The notes beneath the pieces are model-generated. The model was given only the letters and a program-made list of their open reading frames with translations. It made no database searches and had not been told where the DNA came from. DNA of 64,000 nt from the NCBI RefSeq assembly GCF_003052265.1, contig NZ_QANS01000007.1, positions 124,001-188,000 of the forward strand. The letters run 5' to 3'. The stretch comes from Stenotrophobium rhamnosiphilum (lineage in GTDB: Bacteria; Pseudomonadota; Gammaproteobacteria; Nevskiales; Nevskiaceae). Every line of letters starts with the position of its first letter. Within the stretch, counting starts at the first letter, position 1. Of this stretch, positions 7,748 to 16,446 are shown one piece after another. Made by a program: the position numbers and the translations under genes.

Positions 7748-8731
7748 ATGTTCTCTGCAATCCTGATCAATAAAAACGAAGCTGGCCAAACGGTCGAACT
7801 GACCAAGCTCGACGAAGCGCAGCTGCCTGAAGGCGATGTAACCGTCGACGTCGAATATTCGACGTTGAATTACAAAGAAGGCTTGGCGATTACTGGCAAG
7901 TCGCCGGTTGTTCGCAAGTTCCCGATGGTGCCTGGTATCGACCTCGCTGGCACCGTCAGCGCCAGCTCGAATCCAGACTGGAAAGTCGGCGACAAGGTTG
8001 TGCTCAATGGTTGGGGCGTGGGCGAATCGCATTGGGGTGGTCTGGCGCAGAAAGCACGCGTTAAAGGCGAATGGCTGGTGCCGTTGCCTAAAGCTTTCAG
8101 CAGCCGTCAGGCGATGGCGATTGGCACGGCGGGTTACACCGCTGCGCTTTGCGTTGAAGCGCTGATTGCTCATGGCGTGAAACCAGAGCAGGGCGAAATT
8201 CTGGTCACCGGTTCAACTGGTGGCGTTGGCAGCGTGGCAATCGCGCTGTTGAGCAAGTTGGGTTTCAATGTTGTGGCTGCAACGGGTAAAGCTTCTGAAG
8301 CCGATTACCTCAAGAAGCTCGGCGCAACGTCAGTGATTGATCGCGCTGAACTCGGCGCTGCTGGCAAGCCACTGCAGAAAGAACGTTGGGCTGGTGTTGT
8401 GGATGCCGTTGGCAGCCACACACTCGCGAATGCCTGCGCACAGACCCGTTACGGCGGCGCTGTTGCCGCATGCGGCCTTGCTGGTGGCATGGATCTGCCT
8501 GCTTCGGTTGCCCCTTTCATTCTGCGCGGCGTAACGCTGTTCGGCATTGATAGCGTGATGGCACCTAAGGCGCGTCGCTTGAAAGCATGGGCTCGTTTGG
8601 CCAGCGATATCGACGCAGCAGCGCTCGACTTGATTGCGACGGAAGTAAGTCTTGAACAGAGTGTCGTTGCAGCCGCTGACCTGATTGCAGGCAAGGTGAG
8701 AGGGCGTATTCTGGTGAATGTGAATAAGTAA
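7748..8731 (+). CDS. acuI: AcuI/YhdH-family NADPH-dependent acryloyl-CoA reductase
   Basis: A 327-residue zinc-free medium-chain dehydrogenase. The signature of the YhdH/AcuI branch is visible: [20 protein letters not shown], then PGIDLAGTV, the nucleotide-binding [16 protein letters not shown] and the late [10 protein letters not shown] followed by RGRILV. AcuI reduces acryloyl-CoA to propionyl-CoA with NADPH and protects against toxic acrylates. Zinc-ligand cysteines of alcohol dehydrogenases are absent. It is monocistronic and followed by a strong hairpin at 8754-8787. The true substrate could be another enoyl-CoA or quinone. Confidence 0.88.
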   Translation: MFSAILINKNEAGQTVELTKLDEAQLPEGDVTVDVEYSTLNYKEGLAITGKSPVVRKFPMVPGIDLAGTVSASSNPDWKVGDKVVLNGWGVGESHWGGLAQKARVKGEWLVPLPKAFSSRQAMAIGTAGYTAALCVEALIAHGVKPEQGEILVTGSTGGVGSVAIALLSKLGFNVVAATGKASEADYLKKLGATSVIDRAELGAAGKPLQKERWAGVVDAVGSHTLANACAQTRYGGAVAACGLAGGMDLPASVAPFILRGVTLFGIDSVMAPKARRLKAWARLASDIDAAALDLIATEVSLEQSVVAAADLIAGKVRGRILVNVNK

Positions 8732-8753
8732 GGAGCTGCAAGGGGGCTTGACC

Positions 8754-8787
8754 AAGGCCTGCGCTCCTGGGGAGGAGCGCAGGCCTT
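8754..8787 (+). terminator. Hairpin terminator after acuI
   Basis: AAGGCCTGCGCTCCT and its complement form a perfect 15-bp stem with a GGGG loop, 23 bp past the acuI stop. Only a short T-rich stretch (CTGTTATT) follows, so its strength as an intrinsic terminator is uncertain. Confidence 0.7.
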
Positions 8788-8825
8788 CTGTTATTCCGAG
8801 CTAATTTGTTGATCCGAACCCATTT

Positions 8826-8908
8826 GTCATTCCGAACAACGTGAGGAATCTTGCTTTGGTTTCGGGAACGAGATTTACGGCAAGATTCCTCACTGCGTTC
8901 GGAATGAC
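8826..8908. repeat. GTCATTCCGAAC / GTTCGGAATGAC inverted repeat
   Basis: The outer arms GTCATTCCGAACAACGTGAG and CTCACTGCGTTCGGAATGAC, with inner GGAATCTTGC/GCAAGATTCC, enclose about 20 bp. Copies are at 15228-15311, 36463-36546 and 51640-51718. Confidence 0.88.
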
Positions 8909-8970
8909 AAAGACGTGTAAGCGATTTTCGGTTTATTAAATATCCAGTTTGTGTAACAAGGGTAATTGAA

Positions 8971-10158
8971 ATGAGTGCTGAGAAAGACGTTGTGGCGCAG
9001 CTCGATCTGAGCGATCTCGATAAGTGGGTCGGCAAGCCAGTTGTCTTTGCTGAACTGTGGGACCCTTGCAACGCCACCGATATCCGTCGCTGGGTCATGG
9101 CGATGGATTATCCGAACCCGATCCATTGGGATCACGAGTTCGCACACAAGTCGCGCTTCGGCGGCATCGTTGCTCCGCAATCATTTGCTGTTGCGATGGA
9201 CTATGGTCATGGCTGCCATCCTGCAGGCGTTGGCAAGATTCCAGGAAGCCATCTGATCTTCGGTGGCGAAGAGTGGTGGTTCTTCGGCGCGCCGATTCGT
9301 CCCGGCGACAAGTTATTTCAGAAGCGTCGCTTCGATGGTTACGATGTTAAGGACACCAGCTTTGGTGGGCCAACGGTGTTCTCGCGCGGTGACACAGAAC
9401 ATCGCAATCAGGATGGCGTGTTGGTTGCGCGCGAGCGTGCAACTGCAATTCGTTATCTGATTGAAGAAGCTAACAAGCGTAAGGTTTACGGCAAAGAGAA
9501 AGCGTCTCCAAAGCGTTGGGACAAGCAGGAGCTCGCCGAGCTTCACAAGATTCGTTACGACTGGATCCTGTCCAATCGTGAAGGACGTTCGCCGAAGTTT
9601 GGTGACGTTAAAGTCGGTGACAAGTTGCCGCGTCGCGTGATTGGTCCGCACTCCATCGCAACCTTCGTTACTGAATATCGCTCGTTCCGCCAGAACATCT
9701 GGGGTACTTGGCGTTGGAACGTGCCGGAAGGTCAGGTTGATCCTGCGAAGCAAGACGCTGGTTTTGCTAAAGACATGACCTACGATCACGAAGCACGCAA
9801 GATAGATCCACGCCAAGGTGACGGTTTGTATTACGGCCCTTCAAGCGGCCACGTTAATCTTGAGAAGGCCACCAACATCGGTATGGGCGGCATGTATGGC
9901 TATGGCGCTTCGATGAACGCTTGGCAGATTGATTATGTTTCTTACTGGGCGGGCCACGAAGGTTTTGTCTGGCATTCGAAGACACAATTCCGCAGCCCAG
10001 CGTTTGAAGGCGATATCACCTTCATCGACGGCGAGGTTGTCGACAAGCACGTGAACTCGGCTTACGGCTGCTCGGTTGTCGTGGTTGAAGTGACGATGAG
10101 CACGCAAAGCGGGGAGAAGATTCTCAAGGGCACTGCTGAAATTCAGCTGCCGTACTAA
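8971..10158 (+). CDS. Double hot-dog (FAS1-like/MaoC) dehydratase
   Basis: A 395-residue protein with two hot-dog regions. The N-terminal FAS1-like dehydratase part holds MAMDYPNPIHWDHEFA and FGGIVAPQSFAVAMDYG, then IRPGDKLFQKRRF. The C-terminal part holds KVGDKLPRRVIGPHSIATFV and ends with AFEGDITFIDGEVVDK. Members hydrate enoyl-CoA or dehydrate 3-hydroxyacyl-CoA. The stop overlaps the ATG of the acyl-CoA synthetase by one base (TAATG), so both act together in activating and beta-oxidising an acid. The acid is unknown. The start follows CAAGGGTAATTGAA. Confidence 0.87.
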   Translation: MSAEKDVVAQLDLSDLDKWVGKPVVFAELWDPCNATDIRRWVMAMDYPNPIHWDHEFAHKSRFGGIVAPQSFAVAMDYGHGCHPAGVGKIPGSHLIFGGEEWWFFGAPIRPGDKLFQKRRFDGYDVKDTSFGGPTVFSRGDTEHRNQDGVLVARERATAIRYLIEEANKRKVYGKEKASPKRWDKQELAELHKIRYDWILSNREGRSPKFGDVKVGDKLPRRVIGPHSIATFVTEYRSFRQNIWGTWRWNVPEGQVDPAKQDAGFAKDMTYDHEARKIDPRQGDGLYYGPSSGHVNLEKATNIGMGGMYGYGASMNAWQIDYVSYWAGHEGFVWHSKTQFRSPAFEGDITFIDGEVVDKHVNSAYGCSVVVVEVTMSTQSGEKILKGTAEIQLPY

Positions 10159-11849
10159 TGTCTCAGTCGATCGTCCACGGTATTCCGCTGAAAGACGAGC
10201 CCGGTATGGGCTCGTTGACGATTCCAGGCTATCTGCGCGAAGTCACATCACGCTACGCCAAGAGCGAAGCGGTCGTGATGTATTCGTACGATGGCGTCGA
10301 GCGTTGGACGTACGAGACGCTGTGGCAAAAATCTTTTGAAGTTGCAAAAGCGCTGATTGCTTGCGGTGTCGGCAAGGGCAGTCGCGTTGGCATCATGATG
10401 ACCAATCGTCTTGAGTATCTGTCTGCCTTGTTTGGCACGGGCTTGGCGGGTGGTGTCTCAGTTGCGCTCAGCACGTTTTCAACCTCGGCGGAGCTTGAGC
10501 ATTTGCTCAGCGCGTCTGAAGCTTCTGTTCTGTTGTTTGATGGCCGCGTGCTTAAGAAAGATTTCGGCGCGGTGCTTGCCGATCTTGAACCGCAGATTAA
10601 AACGGCTGCTGCTGGGCAGTTAAAGTCTGCGAAGTTTCCTTCCCTGCGTCATATCGTTCGTTTGGATTCTGTAACGGGCCCAAACGTTGAAGATGATCTG
10701 AAGGCTGCTTGCTTCGAGACATGGAATAGTTTTCTTGCGAAGGGACGCGATGTTCCTGAAACAATCGTTGACGCACTTTCAGCATCAGTAACGCCGACAG
10801 ATGCAGGTGGTTTGTTCTTCTCCTCCGGCACCACGAGTCTGCCGAAAGGAATTCTGCACACCCAACAAGCCTTCGCCATCCAATGGTGGCGCTGGCCGCG
10901 TGTGATGAGCGTTGAAGGCCATGTTCGTAGCTGGACAGGCAACGGATTCTTCTGGTCTGCCAACATCACGATGGTCGTTGGCGTTGCACTCTCGACTGGC
11001 GGCGCAGTAATTATCCAACCCGTGTTTGATCCGGAAGAAGTGCTCACGGTGATACAGAGCGAACGCATCAACTTCTTGATGGGCCGCCCGCACCAATGGG
11101 CGCGTCTGCAAGAGTGCGCTAACTGGAGCACGACCGATCTCAGCAGCCTGCACTACATCACCAACAGCGCACTGATGCTGACGCATCCCACAGTGAAGAC
11201 GGACTGGCGATTGCCAATGACGTTCGGCACCACCGAGACGATGACGGCGGCGACGTCGTATACCGCTAAAACGTCTGACGAACAGTACGCCGGTAGTGCC
11301 GGTGTTCCACTGCCCGGCAATACGCTGAAGGTCATTGATCCAATGACGGGCGTCGTGGTTCCAATTGGCGAACGCGGCGAGCTTTGCATCAAAGGCCCCA
11401 CGTTGATGAAGGGCTACATCGGCAAGAAGCCCGAAGAAGCGTTCGACAGCGAAGGCTATTACCGCACAGGCGATGGCGGCTACGTTGATGAAGTCGGCCG
11501 CCTGTATTGGGAAGGCCGCCTCACCGAAATCATCAAGACCGGCGGCGCGAATATTTCACCGCTAGAAATTGACGCCGTACTCGTTCTCTATCCCGGTGCA
11601 AAACGTGTACAGACCGTTGGCATTCCACATGACACGCTGGGCGAAATGGCCGTCGGCTGCATCGTGCCGCACGACGGCGTACAGATCGCAGAAGATGATC
11701 TGCGTGCATTCCTAAAAGAAAAACTAGCCAGCTTCAAAATCCCACGCCGCTTCTTGATCTTGGATGAAGAAGAGATGGCGGTGACGGGGAATGGCAAGGT
11801 GAAGTCTGATGAACTGCGCAAGCTTGTGGCGGAGCGGCTCAGTGCTTAA
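10158..11849 (+). CDS. Acyl-CoA synthetase (AMP-forming)
   Basis: A 563-residue ANL superfamily enzyme that activates a carboxylic acid as acyl-AMP and then acyl-CoA. The P-loop-like motif is FFSSGTTSLPKGI, the adenine motif TFGTTETMTAATSYT, the hinge YYRTGDGGYVDEVGRLYWEGR, and the catalytic Lys region is VTGNGKVKSDELRK near the C-terminus. GGANISPLEID precedes the small domain. Length is standard. It is coupled to the hot-dog dehydratase by a 1-base overlap. Substrate specificity cannot be read; the neighbourhood suggests an acid with a bulky or cyclic part. Confidence 0.93.
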   Translation: MSQSIVHGIPLKDEPGMGSLTIPGYLREVTSRYAKSEAVVMYSYDGVERWTYETLWQKSFEVAKALIACGVGKGSRVGIMMTNRLEYLSALFGTGLAGGVSVALSTFSTSAELEHLLSASEASVLLFDGRVLKKDFGAVLADLEPQIKTAAAGQLKSAKFPSLRHIVRLDSVTGPNVEDDLKAACFETWNSFLAKGRDVPETIVDALSASVTPTDAGGLFFSSGTTSLPKGILHTQQAFAIQWWRWPRVMSVEGHVRSWTGNGFFWSANITMVVGVALSTGGAVIIQPVFDPEEVLTVIQSERINFLMGRPHQWARLQECANWSTTDLSSLHYITNSALMLTHPTVKTDWRLPMTFGTTETMTAATSYTAKTSDEQYAGSAGVPLPGNTLKVIDPMTGVVVPIGERGELCIKGPTLMKGYIGKKPEEAFDSEGYYRTGDGGYVDEVGRLYWEGRLTEIIKTGGANISPLEIDAVLVLYPGAKRVQTVGIPHDTLGEMAVGCIVPHDGVQIAEDDLRAFLKEKLASFKIPRRFLILDEEEMAVTGNGKVKSDELRKLVAERLSA

Positions 11850-11867
11850 AAAATTCCGCGTCCTGAA

Positions 11868-11947
11868 GTAGGGCGGGTTAGCGCAGCGTAACCCGCCACC
11901 GCCGCGCAAAGAAAAGATGGTGGGTTACGCTGCGCTAACCCACCCTA
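11868..11947. repeat. Paired inverted repeat GTAGGGCGGGTTAGC / GCTAACCCACCCTAC
   Basis: Two arms (GTAGGGCGGGTTAGCGCAGC and a near complement ending TAACCCACCCTAC) surround about 20 bases. It is a variant of the GGTGGGT family and lies between the convergent acyl-CoA synthetase and DUF2277 genes, where it may end transcription from both sides. Confidence 0.85.
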
Positions 11948-11966
11948 CGTTTACTACGTAAGCCCG

Positions 11967-12239
11967 TCACTGCGTGCCAAAGCGCTTCGCTGATAACACT
12001 GCTGCTTTGGCTTTCTCAATTTCACGATCCCTTGGCGGCGCCAAGGTCACAAGCGAGCTGATTAACGTGCGGGCCGCTTCACTAACCTGTTCAACTGCCT
12101 GATTGAATGCCGCTTCGTTGATCTTCGAAGGCTGATTGAATCCACTGAGCTTGCGAACAAACTGCAAGGCAGAAGCGCGTATCTCGTCTTCAGTTGCGGG
12201 TGGATCAAAGTTGTACAGCGTCCGGATATTTCTGCACAT
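11967..12239 (-). CDS. DUF2277 family protein
   Basis: A 90-residue cytoplasmic protein starting MCRNIRTLYNFDPPATEDEI, the DUF2277 signature, followed by ALQFVRKLSGFNQPSKINEA and ending APPRDREIEKAKAA. The function of the family is unknown. Shine-Dalgarno GGAGAG sits before the ATG. It is 21 bp downstream of the small membrane protein gene and probably cotranscribed with it. Confidence 0.88.
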   Translation of the reverse strand: MCRNIRTLYNFDPPATEDEIRASALQFVRKLSGFNQPSKINEAAFNQAVEQVSEAARTLISSLVTLAPPRDREIEKAKAAVLSAKRFGTQ

Positions 12240-12260
12240 GAAATCTCTCCGACTCTTTGG

Positions 12261-12596
12261 CTAGCTTGTGTAGTGCTTGCCCAACAACACACGCCGAATA
12301 TCACCTTGTTCTCTGAATGTTGTGATCAACAAATACATCAACGTGAACACTCCGCCGAATGTTGTGCCGACGGCGCATAGCATTCCAGTTATTTTAGAAG
12401 GCTCACGCCAGAAGACCCAGGCGGTGATGGGGAGTACGTGTAGTAAGAAGTCGGTGTAGAACTGTGCACGCCAGGCGTGGGCGAAGTCGTCGAAGAATAC
12501 TTTGGCGCTATCGAGGCCTAGGGTGTTGATGGCGTGGAAGGTGATTGCGACTAGAAGCAGCCAGCCTATGATCAGAAATCCGCGGAGTAGGTTCAT
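12261..12596 (-). CDS. Small three-helix membrane protein, function unknown
   Basis: A 111-residue protein with three hydrophobic segments: residues 4-25 (LRGFLIIGWLLLVAITFHAI), 50-66 around FLLHVLPITAWVFW, and 70-92 (MLCAVGTTFGGVFTLMYLLI). A short basic C-terminal tail follows (RRVLLGKHYTS). AGGAAA precedes the ATG. I do not recognise the family. It lies directly upstream of the DUF2277 gene on the same strand. Confidence 0.72.
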   Translation of the reverse strand: MNLLRGFLIIGWLLLVAITFHAINTLGLDSAKVFFDDFAHAWRAQFYTDFLLHVLPITAWVFWREPSKITGMLCAVGTTFGGVFTLMYLLITTFREQGDIRRVLLGKHYTS

Positions 12597-12627
12597 GGAT
12601 GTTTCCTATTAAATTGTCGGCTGCGTT

Positions 12628-12660
12628 GCTGGGTTTTGCTTCGCTTCAACCCATCCTACG
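12628..12660. repeat. Half copy of the GGTGGGT-type repeat
   Basis: GCTGGGTTTTGCTTCGCTTC followed by AACCCATCCTACG is one arm of the family. It overlaps the last codons and stop of the nucleotidyltransferase gene (stop at 12646-12648), so the repeat supplies the C-terminal end of that protein. Confidence 0.75.
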
Positions 12661-13242
12661 ATTTTGTAGGCGAGCGTAATCATTCGGGGTATCAATATCC
12701 ATCGCCGCTTCTGGCATTGCGATACTGGTGATTTCTGCTTTGTGTTCTTTCAATAAAGTGCGTGCGCCTTGTGGGCCGCGCAACTGCGCGAGTTCTTCAA
12801 AGTAATGGCGCGGGAACAGGCAAGGTGGGCCCTGTGCTTCGCCAAGATCAGAGACGATGATGCGTTGTGGTGATTGCTGATGCGCATTAATCAAGCGTTG
12901 AAACTGTGCGGCACCAATTAGTGGCATATCTGCGGGACAAACAATCGCGGCGTCGAAGACATTCGCGTCGTTCAGTAAATCACTGAACGCGGTGGCGATG
13001 GATTTGCCCATGCCTTCTTCCCAATCACTGTTGTGAATGAGCCGAGCGTTAATGCCTTTAAGTGCGGCGCTGATCTTTTCTGTGTAGGCGCCGGTGACAA
13101 CAATCAGCGGAGCGCCGGTTTGCAGTGCTGCTTGTGCGGCGTGGCCAATCAAAGTGCTGTCACCTAGTGGTGACAGCAACTTTGGACTGCCGAAGCGGCT
13201 GGAGTTACCAGCCGCTAACAAAACAATGCAGATACGACTCAA
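12646..13242 (-). CDS. MobA-like molybdopterin nucleotidyltransferase (MocA type)
   Basis: A 198-residue NTP transferase: LLAAGNSSRFGSPKLL is the nucleotide-binding Gly-rich loop with its Lys, CPADMPLI holds the metal-binding Asp, and DIDTPNDYARL closes the domain. This form (MocA/YgfJ) transfers CMP to molybdopterin to make the cytosine-dinucleotide cofactor used by the xanthine oxidase family. That fits the molybdenum hydroxylase operon just upstream on the same strand. It starts 6 bp after the PQQ dehydrogenase stop. The exact nucleotide (CMP or GMP) is inference. Confidence 0.85.
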   Translation of the reverse strand: MSRICIVLLAAGNSSRFGSPKLLSPLGDSTLIGHAAQAALQTGAPLIVVTGAYTEKISAALKGINARLIHNSDWEEGMGKSIATAFSDLLNDANVFDAAIVCPADMPLIGAAQFQRLINAHQQSPQRIIVSDLGEAQGPPCLFPRHYFEELAQLRGPQGARTLLKEHKAEITSIAMPEAAMDIDTPNDYARLQNRRMG

Positions 13243-13248
13243 AGAAAC

Positions 13249-15189
13249 TCAGCGCTTGAGACGGTAAGCGACAACGGAGTCACCCGTGGTCGAACCGTAC
13301 ATGGTGTGACCACCTGCAGCGATGACAACGTATTGCTTGCCGCCTTCTTCATAAGTGATCGGCACTGCGGTGCCTGCGGCGGGCAGTGGCGACTGCCACA
13401 ACACTTTGCCGGTCGCGAGATCGAAAGCGCGGATGGCGTTGTCGAGCGTGTAGCCGATGAACACGAGTCCGCCTGCGGTCACGAGCGGGCCACCAGCGCC
13501 TGGCGTGCCGAGGTTGGCGTCGAACAGCGATGCAGGTGGTTTAACCGGCATCATGTTTTCGATGCTGCCGAGTGGCACTTCCCAAACAATTTTCTTCTTC
13601 GCGATATCAACTGCAGTGAGCGTGGCCCATGGTGGTGCTGAGCATGGTGCGCCGAGCGGTGAGAGTAAGGGCTGGATCTGGTAGGCGTAACGTGATCCTT
13701 TCGCGGGGAACATCATCGGTCCGCCGAGTTCAATCGTGTCGCCAGCGCCAGGTGGAACTTTCTCGATCGGTACGAGCGATACGATCGTTGGTACGCGGTT
13801 GGACGGTACAACCATGATGCCGCTCGCCGCATCGTAAGCGCCGCCGCCCCAGTTAGGGCCGCCGCCGACGGAGGGCGAGAAGATCGTGCCCTTCAGGCTT
13901 GGAGGCGTGAAGCTTGGGCCGTAGTTGAGCGCTTCGATTTTGCGTTTGCACAGCCAACGATCAATCGGCGTAAAGCCCCAAGCGTCATCCGGTGAGAAGC
14001 CGTGCTTGACCAGCGTCGGCATGCCGACAGGGAAAGGCTGCGTGGGTGAAAGTACGTCGCCGGCAACAACCCCGGTCTGCGGAACTTTACGTTCTTCAAT
14101 CGGCACCAATGGTTCGCCGGTTGCGCGATTGAAGACGAAGATGAGGCCGGTCTTATTGTTCTGCACCAGCGCAGGCACGGTTGTGCCGTCAGCTTTCTTC
14201 CAATCGATCAACAGCGGCTCAGAAGGTGTGTCGTAGTCGAAGACGTTGTGATGAATGAACTGGAAGTGCCATGCGACCTTGCCGGTCTTGCCATGCAGCG
14301 CAACGATCGACGAGGTGTAGCGATTATCGCCAGCGCGGCCCGCGCCGTAGAAGTCACCCGATGGGCTGGTGGTTGGCAGATAGACGAGGTCGAGTTTGTT
14401 ATCGACAGACATATTTGCCCACACGTTGCCAGCGCCAAAACCTTTGGTGCCATTGGCCCAAGTTTTATACGCAGGATCTTTTTCATCGCGTGGGATCGGA
14501 TCAAACTCCCAGAGGAATTTGCCGGTGCGTGCGTCATAAGCCAATACGCGACCACTCGGCGCGCTGACGCGCTGGTTGTCAGCAACAGCGGAGCCAACAA
14601 CAACAACACCGTTAACGATCGCAGGTCTTGAGCCAGCGACCACTTCGCCCGGCATGATCTGCGGTTCGCTGATTGGCATTTGCACCGAACCTTTCACGCC
14701 AAAGCCTGCACAGGCTTTTCCGTCTTTCGCATCGAAGGCCACCAAGCGATAGCTGGTGGTGCCCATCAGGATGCGTGATTTGCAGTGCGAGCCAGCGGCC
14801 GCTTTTTCATCGACCCAGTGCGAAACGCCGCGGCATTTCTGCATGCCGACTTTGGGATCTTTCGGGTCGAAGATCCAGCGCTGTTTGCCGGTGGCAGGAT
14901 CCAGTGCAATCACACGACGCGTGGTGGTGCAGACCAGAAGATTGCCTTCGATCATTGTTGGCTGATCTTCAAAGGCGATCAGGTTCTTGCCCGCTTTCTT
15001 TGGCGGCGCTTCGCCGGTGTGATACTCCCAAGCCTTTTCGAGCTGCGCCACATTGCTCTTGTTGATCTGCTGGAGCGGCGAGTACTTGGTGCTGAGCTGT
15101 TCTTCCGGGCTGGCTGCGCCCACGCAGAACGTAACGCTTGCGAGCGTTAGCGCCAGAAGCTGGCGGTACATCGGTAGGCGGATGCCCAT
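13249..15189 (-). CDS. PQQ-dependent dehydrogenase with signal peptide
   Basis: A quinoprotein of 646 residues oxidising an alcohol, aldehyde or sugar in the periplasm with PQQ. The start at 15189 follows AGGGGAG; the frame is open to 15219. The signal peptide is MYRQLLALTLASVTFCVGAA. Tryptophan-docking repeats of the eight-bladed propeller are seen (ALDPATGKQRWIFD, YDARTGKFLWEFD, ALHGKTGKVAWHFQ, FDLATGKVLWQSPLP), with NMMPVKPPASLFDANLGTP and GGLVFIG typical of the soluble/membrane glucose-dehydrogenase-like group. No cytochrome c CxxCH motif is present. The gene continues the minus-strand run after XdhC but is separated from it by a 160-bp gap with a repeat. Confidence 0.88.
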   Translation of the reverse strand: MGIRLPMYRQLLALTLASVTFCVGAASPEEQLSTKYSPLQQINKSNVAQLEKAWEYHTGEAPPKKAGKNLIAFEDQPTMIEGNLLVCTTTRRVIALDPATGKQRWIFDPKDPKVGMQKCRGVSHWVDEKAAAGSHCKSRILMGTTSYRLVAFDAKDGKACAGFGVKGSVQMPISEPQIMPGEVVAGSRPAIVNGVVVVGSAVADNQRVSAPSGRVLAYDARTGKFLWEFDPIPRDEKDPAYKTWANGTKGFGAGNVWANMSVDNKLDLVYLPTTSPSGDFYGAGRAGDNRYTSSIVALHGKTGKVAWHFQFIHHNVFDYDTPSEPLLIDWKKADGTTVPALVQNNKTGLIFVFNRATGEPLVPIEERKVPQTGVVAGDVLSPTQPFPVGMPTLVKHGFSPDDAWGFTPIDRWLCKRKIEALNYGPSFTPPSLKGTIFSPSVGGGPNWGGGAYDAASGIMVVPSNRVPTIVSLVPIEKVPPGAGDTIELGGPMMFPAKGSRYAYQIQPLLSPLGAPCSAPPWATLTAVDIAKKKIVWEVPLGSIENMMPVKPPASLFDANLGTPGAGGPLVTAGGLVFIGYTLDNAIRAFDLATGKVLWQSPLPAAGTAVPITYEEGGKQYVVIAAGGHTMYGSTTGDSVVAYRLKR

Positions 15190-15227
15190 GAAGCGATCTC
15201 CCCTTGTTACTTTGGTCATTGGTCTTT

Positions 15228-15311
15228 GTCATTCCGAACATCGTGAGGAATCTCGCTGTTGCTCGTATCTGAGAGCGTTAAGGCAAGATCCCTCGCTACG
15301 CTCGGGATGAC
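15228..15311. repeat. GTCATTCCGAAC-family inverted repeat
   Basis: Same family as 8826-8908: GTCATTCCGAACATCGTGAG and CTCGCTACGCTCGGGATGAC arms, with GGAATCTCGC/GCAAGATCCC inside. It lies between the XdhC gene and the PQQ dehydrogenase gene, upstream of the latter's Shine-Dalgarno, and so may split the operon. Confidence 0.87.
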
Positions 15312-15351
15312 AGAAAATACTTTTGTTACTCGAATTCGAATCAAAACCTTC

Positions 15352-16443
15352 TTAATGAATCGGCCCAGCGCCGTAACTCAAGCGCTCACCCTTACGTCCG
15401 TAAACCGCGCCCTGGATTTCAGCCGCGATCGATAAAGCAATTTCTTCTGGCGTCTCTGAACCGATGTCGAGACCGGCGGGCGCGCATAAAGGTGTACGTG
15501 TGGCGCCAATCGCACTGCGCATTTTCTCTGCGCGAGTGCGTGAACCCACGGCGCCTAAGTAGAGCAGTGGCTGAGAGCGCAAGATGTGCAGGTATTCGAG
15601 ATCGCGTTCGAGGTTGTGTGTCATTACTAGTACGGCAGTGCGCGTATCGAAGCGGAGAAGTTTCTCCATCTTCGCTGCATTAGCGCACAAGAGACTAGCG
15701 CCTGGCGGAATCGCTGAAACAGGTGTGTCGTCGCGATGATCAATCAGTTGCACACTCCAGCCCAGACCGCGCGCCATATTTGCGAGCGCAATAGTTGTCG
15801 TGTTGATGCCGATCAGTACGAGACGGATTGGCGCTTCCAGTTTTTCGACGAGTACTTGTATGCGGCCGTCGCTGGTGCTGACTTCATCAAGACGTGCCGC
15901 ATTGCTGGTCGTGCCTGAGAGTGCTTGTGACAAAACGGCATCGGCGTTGCGAGGATTATTCAGTTCATCAAGAACCAAACGTTCGCTCCACAGCAAGCGA
16001 CGTGGTTGTGGCATGCAACGACCTTCAGCCGCGAAGACCGTCATCAACGTTCCTTGCGTGCGTGTTTGCAAGCAGTGTGCTGCGGCATCAGCAAAGCGCA
16101 GGTCATCGGCGCTCTTCAATGGCTCCAGCAGCACTTCCATTTCACCGCCGCAGCCGAGTTCCATCAATGCGTCGTAGCCATGTTCACGATCGTATTGCAG
16201 CAGTTTGGCTTCGCCAGCAATGATGACTTCGCGTGCGCGCTCAACAATATCTGCTTCAGGACAGCCAGCCGAGATGCCGCGAACGATGCGGCCATCACCA
16301 TGCACGAGCATGCGCGTGCCTGCACGACGGAACACGGAGCCATTGGTGCGCACCAGCGTTGCCAGTGCAGCGCCGCCCGCAAAGCCGCTGCTCTTGAGCT
16401 CATCAAGACCTGCAACAAGATCGGCGAATTCGTGCGAGCTCAT
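15352..16443 (-). CDS. XdhC/CoxI family molybdenum-enzyme maturation protein
   Basis: A 363-residue XdhC protein. The N-terminal XdhC/CoxI domain includes GGAALATLVRTNGSVFRRAG and ISAGCPEADIVERAREVI; the C-terminal Rossmann domain includes LVLIGINTTTIALANMARGL and YLGAVGSRTRAEK, then GLDIGSETPEEIALSIAAEI. XdhC proteins bind molybdenum cofactor and help insert the sulfurated form into hydroxylases. It starts 3 bp after the stop of the large subunit, so it belongs to the same operon. Confidence 0.92.
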   Translation of the reverse strand: MSSHEFADLVAGLDELKSSGFAGGAALATLVRTNGSVFRRAGTRMLVHGDGRIVRGISAGCPEADIVERAREVIIAGEAKLLQYDREHGYDALMELGCGGEMEVLLEPLKSADDLRFADAAAHCLQTRTQGTLMTVFAAEGRCMPQPRRLLWSERLVLDELNNPRNADAVLSQALSGTTSNAARLDEVSTSDGRIQVLVEKLEAPIRLVLIGINTTTIALANMARGLGWSVQLIDHRDDTPVSAIPPGASLLCANAAKMEKLLRFDTRTAVLVMTHNLERDLEYLHILRSQPLLYLGAVGSRTRAEKMRSAIGATRTPLCAPAGLDIGSETPEEIALSIAAEIQGAVYGRKGERLSYGAGPIH

Positions 16444-16446
16444 GGT

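Noticed and set aside
7322-8173. 283-residue open frame on the minus strand
   Set aside because: It runs across the end of the GST gene, the hairpin and the start of acuI, and has no recognisable domain.
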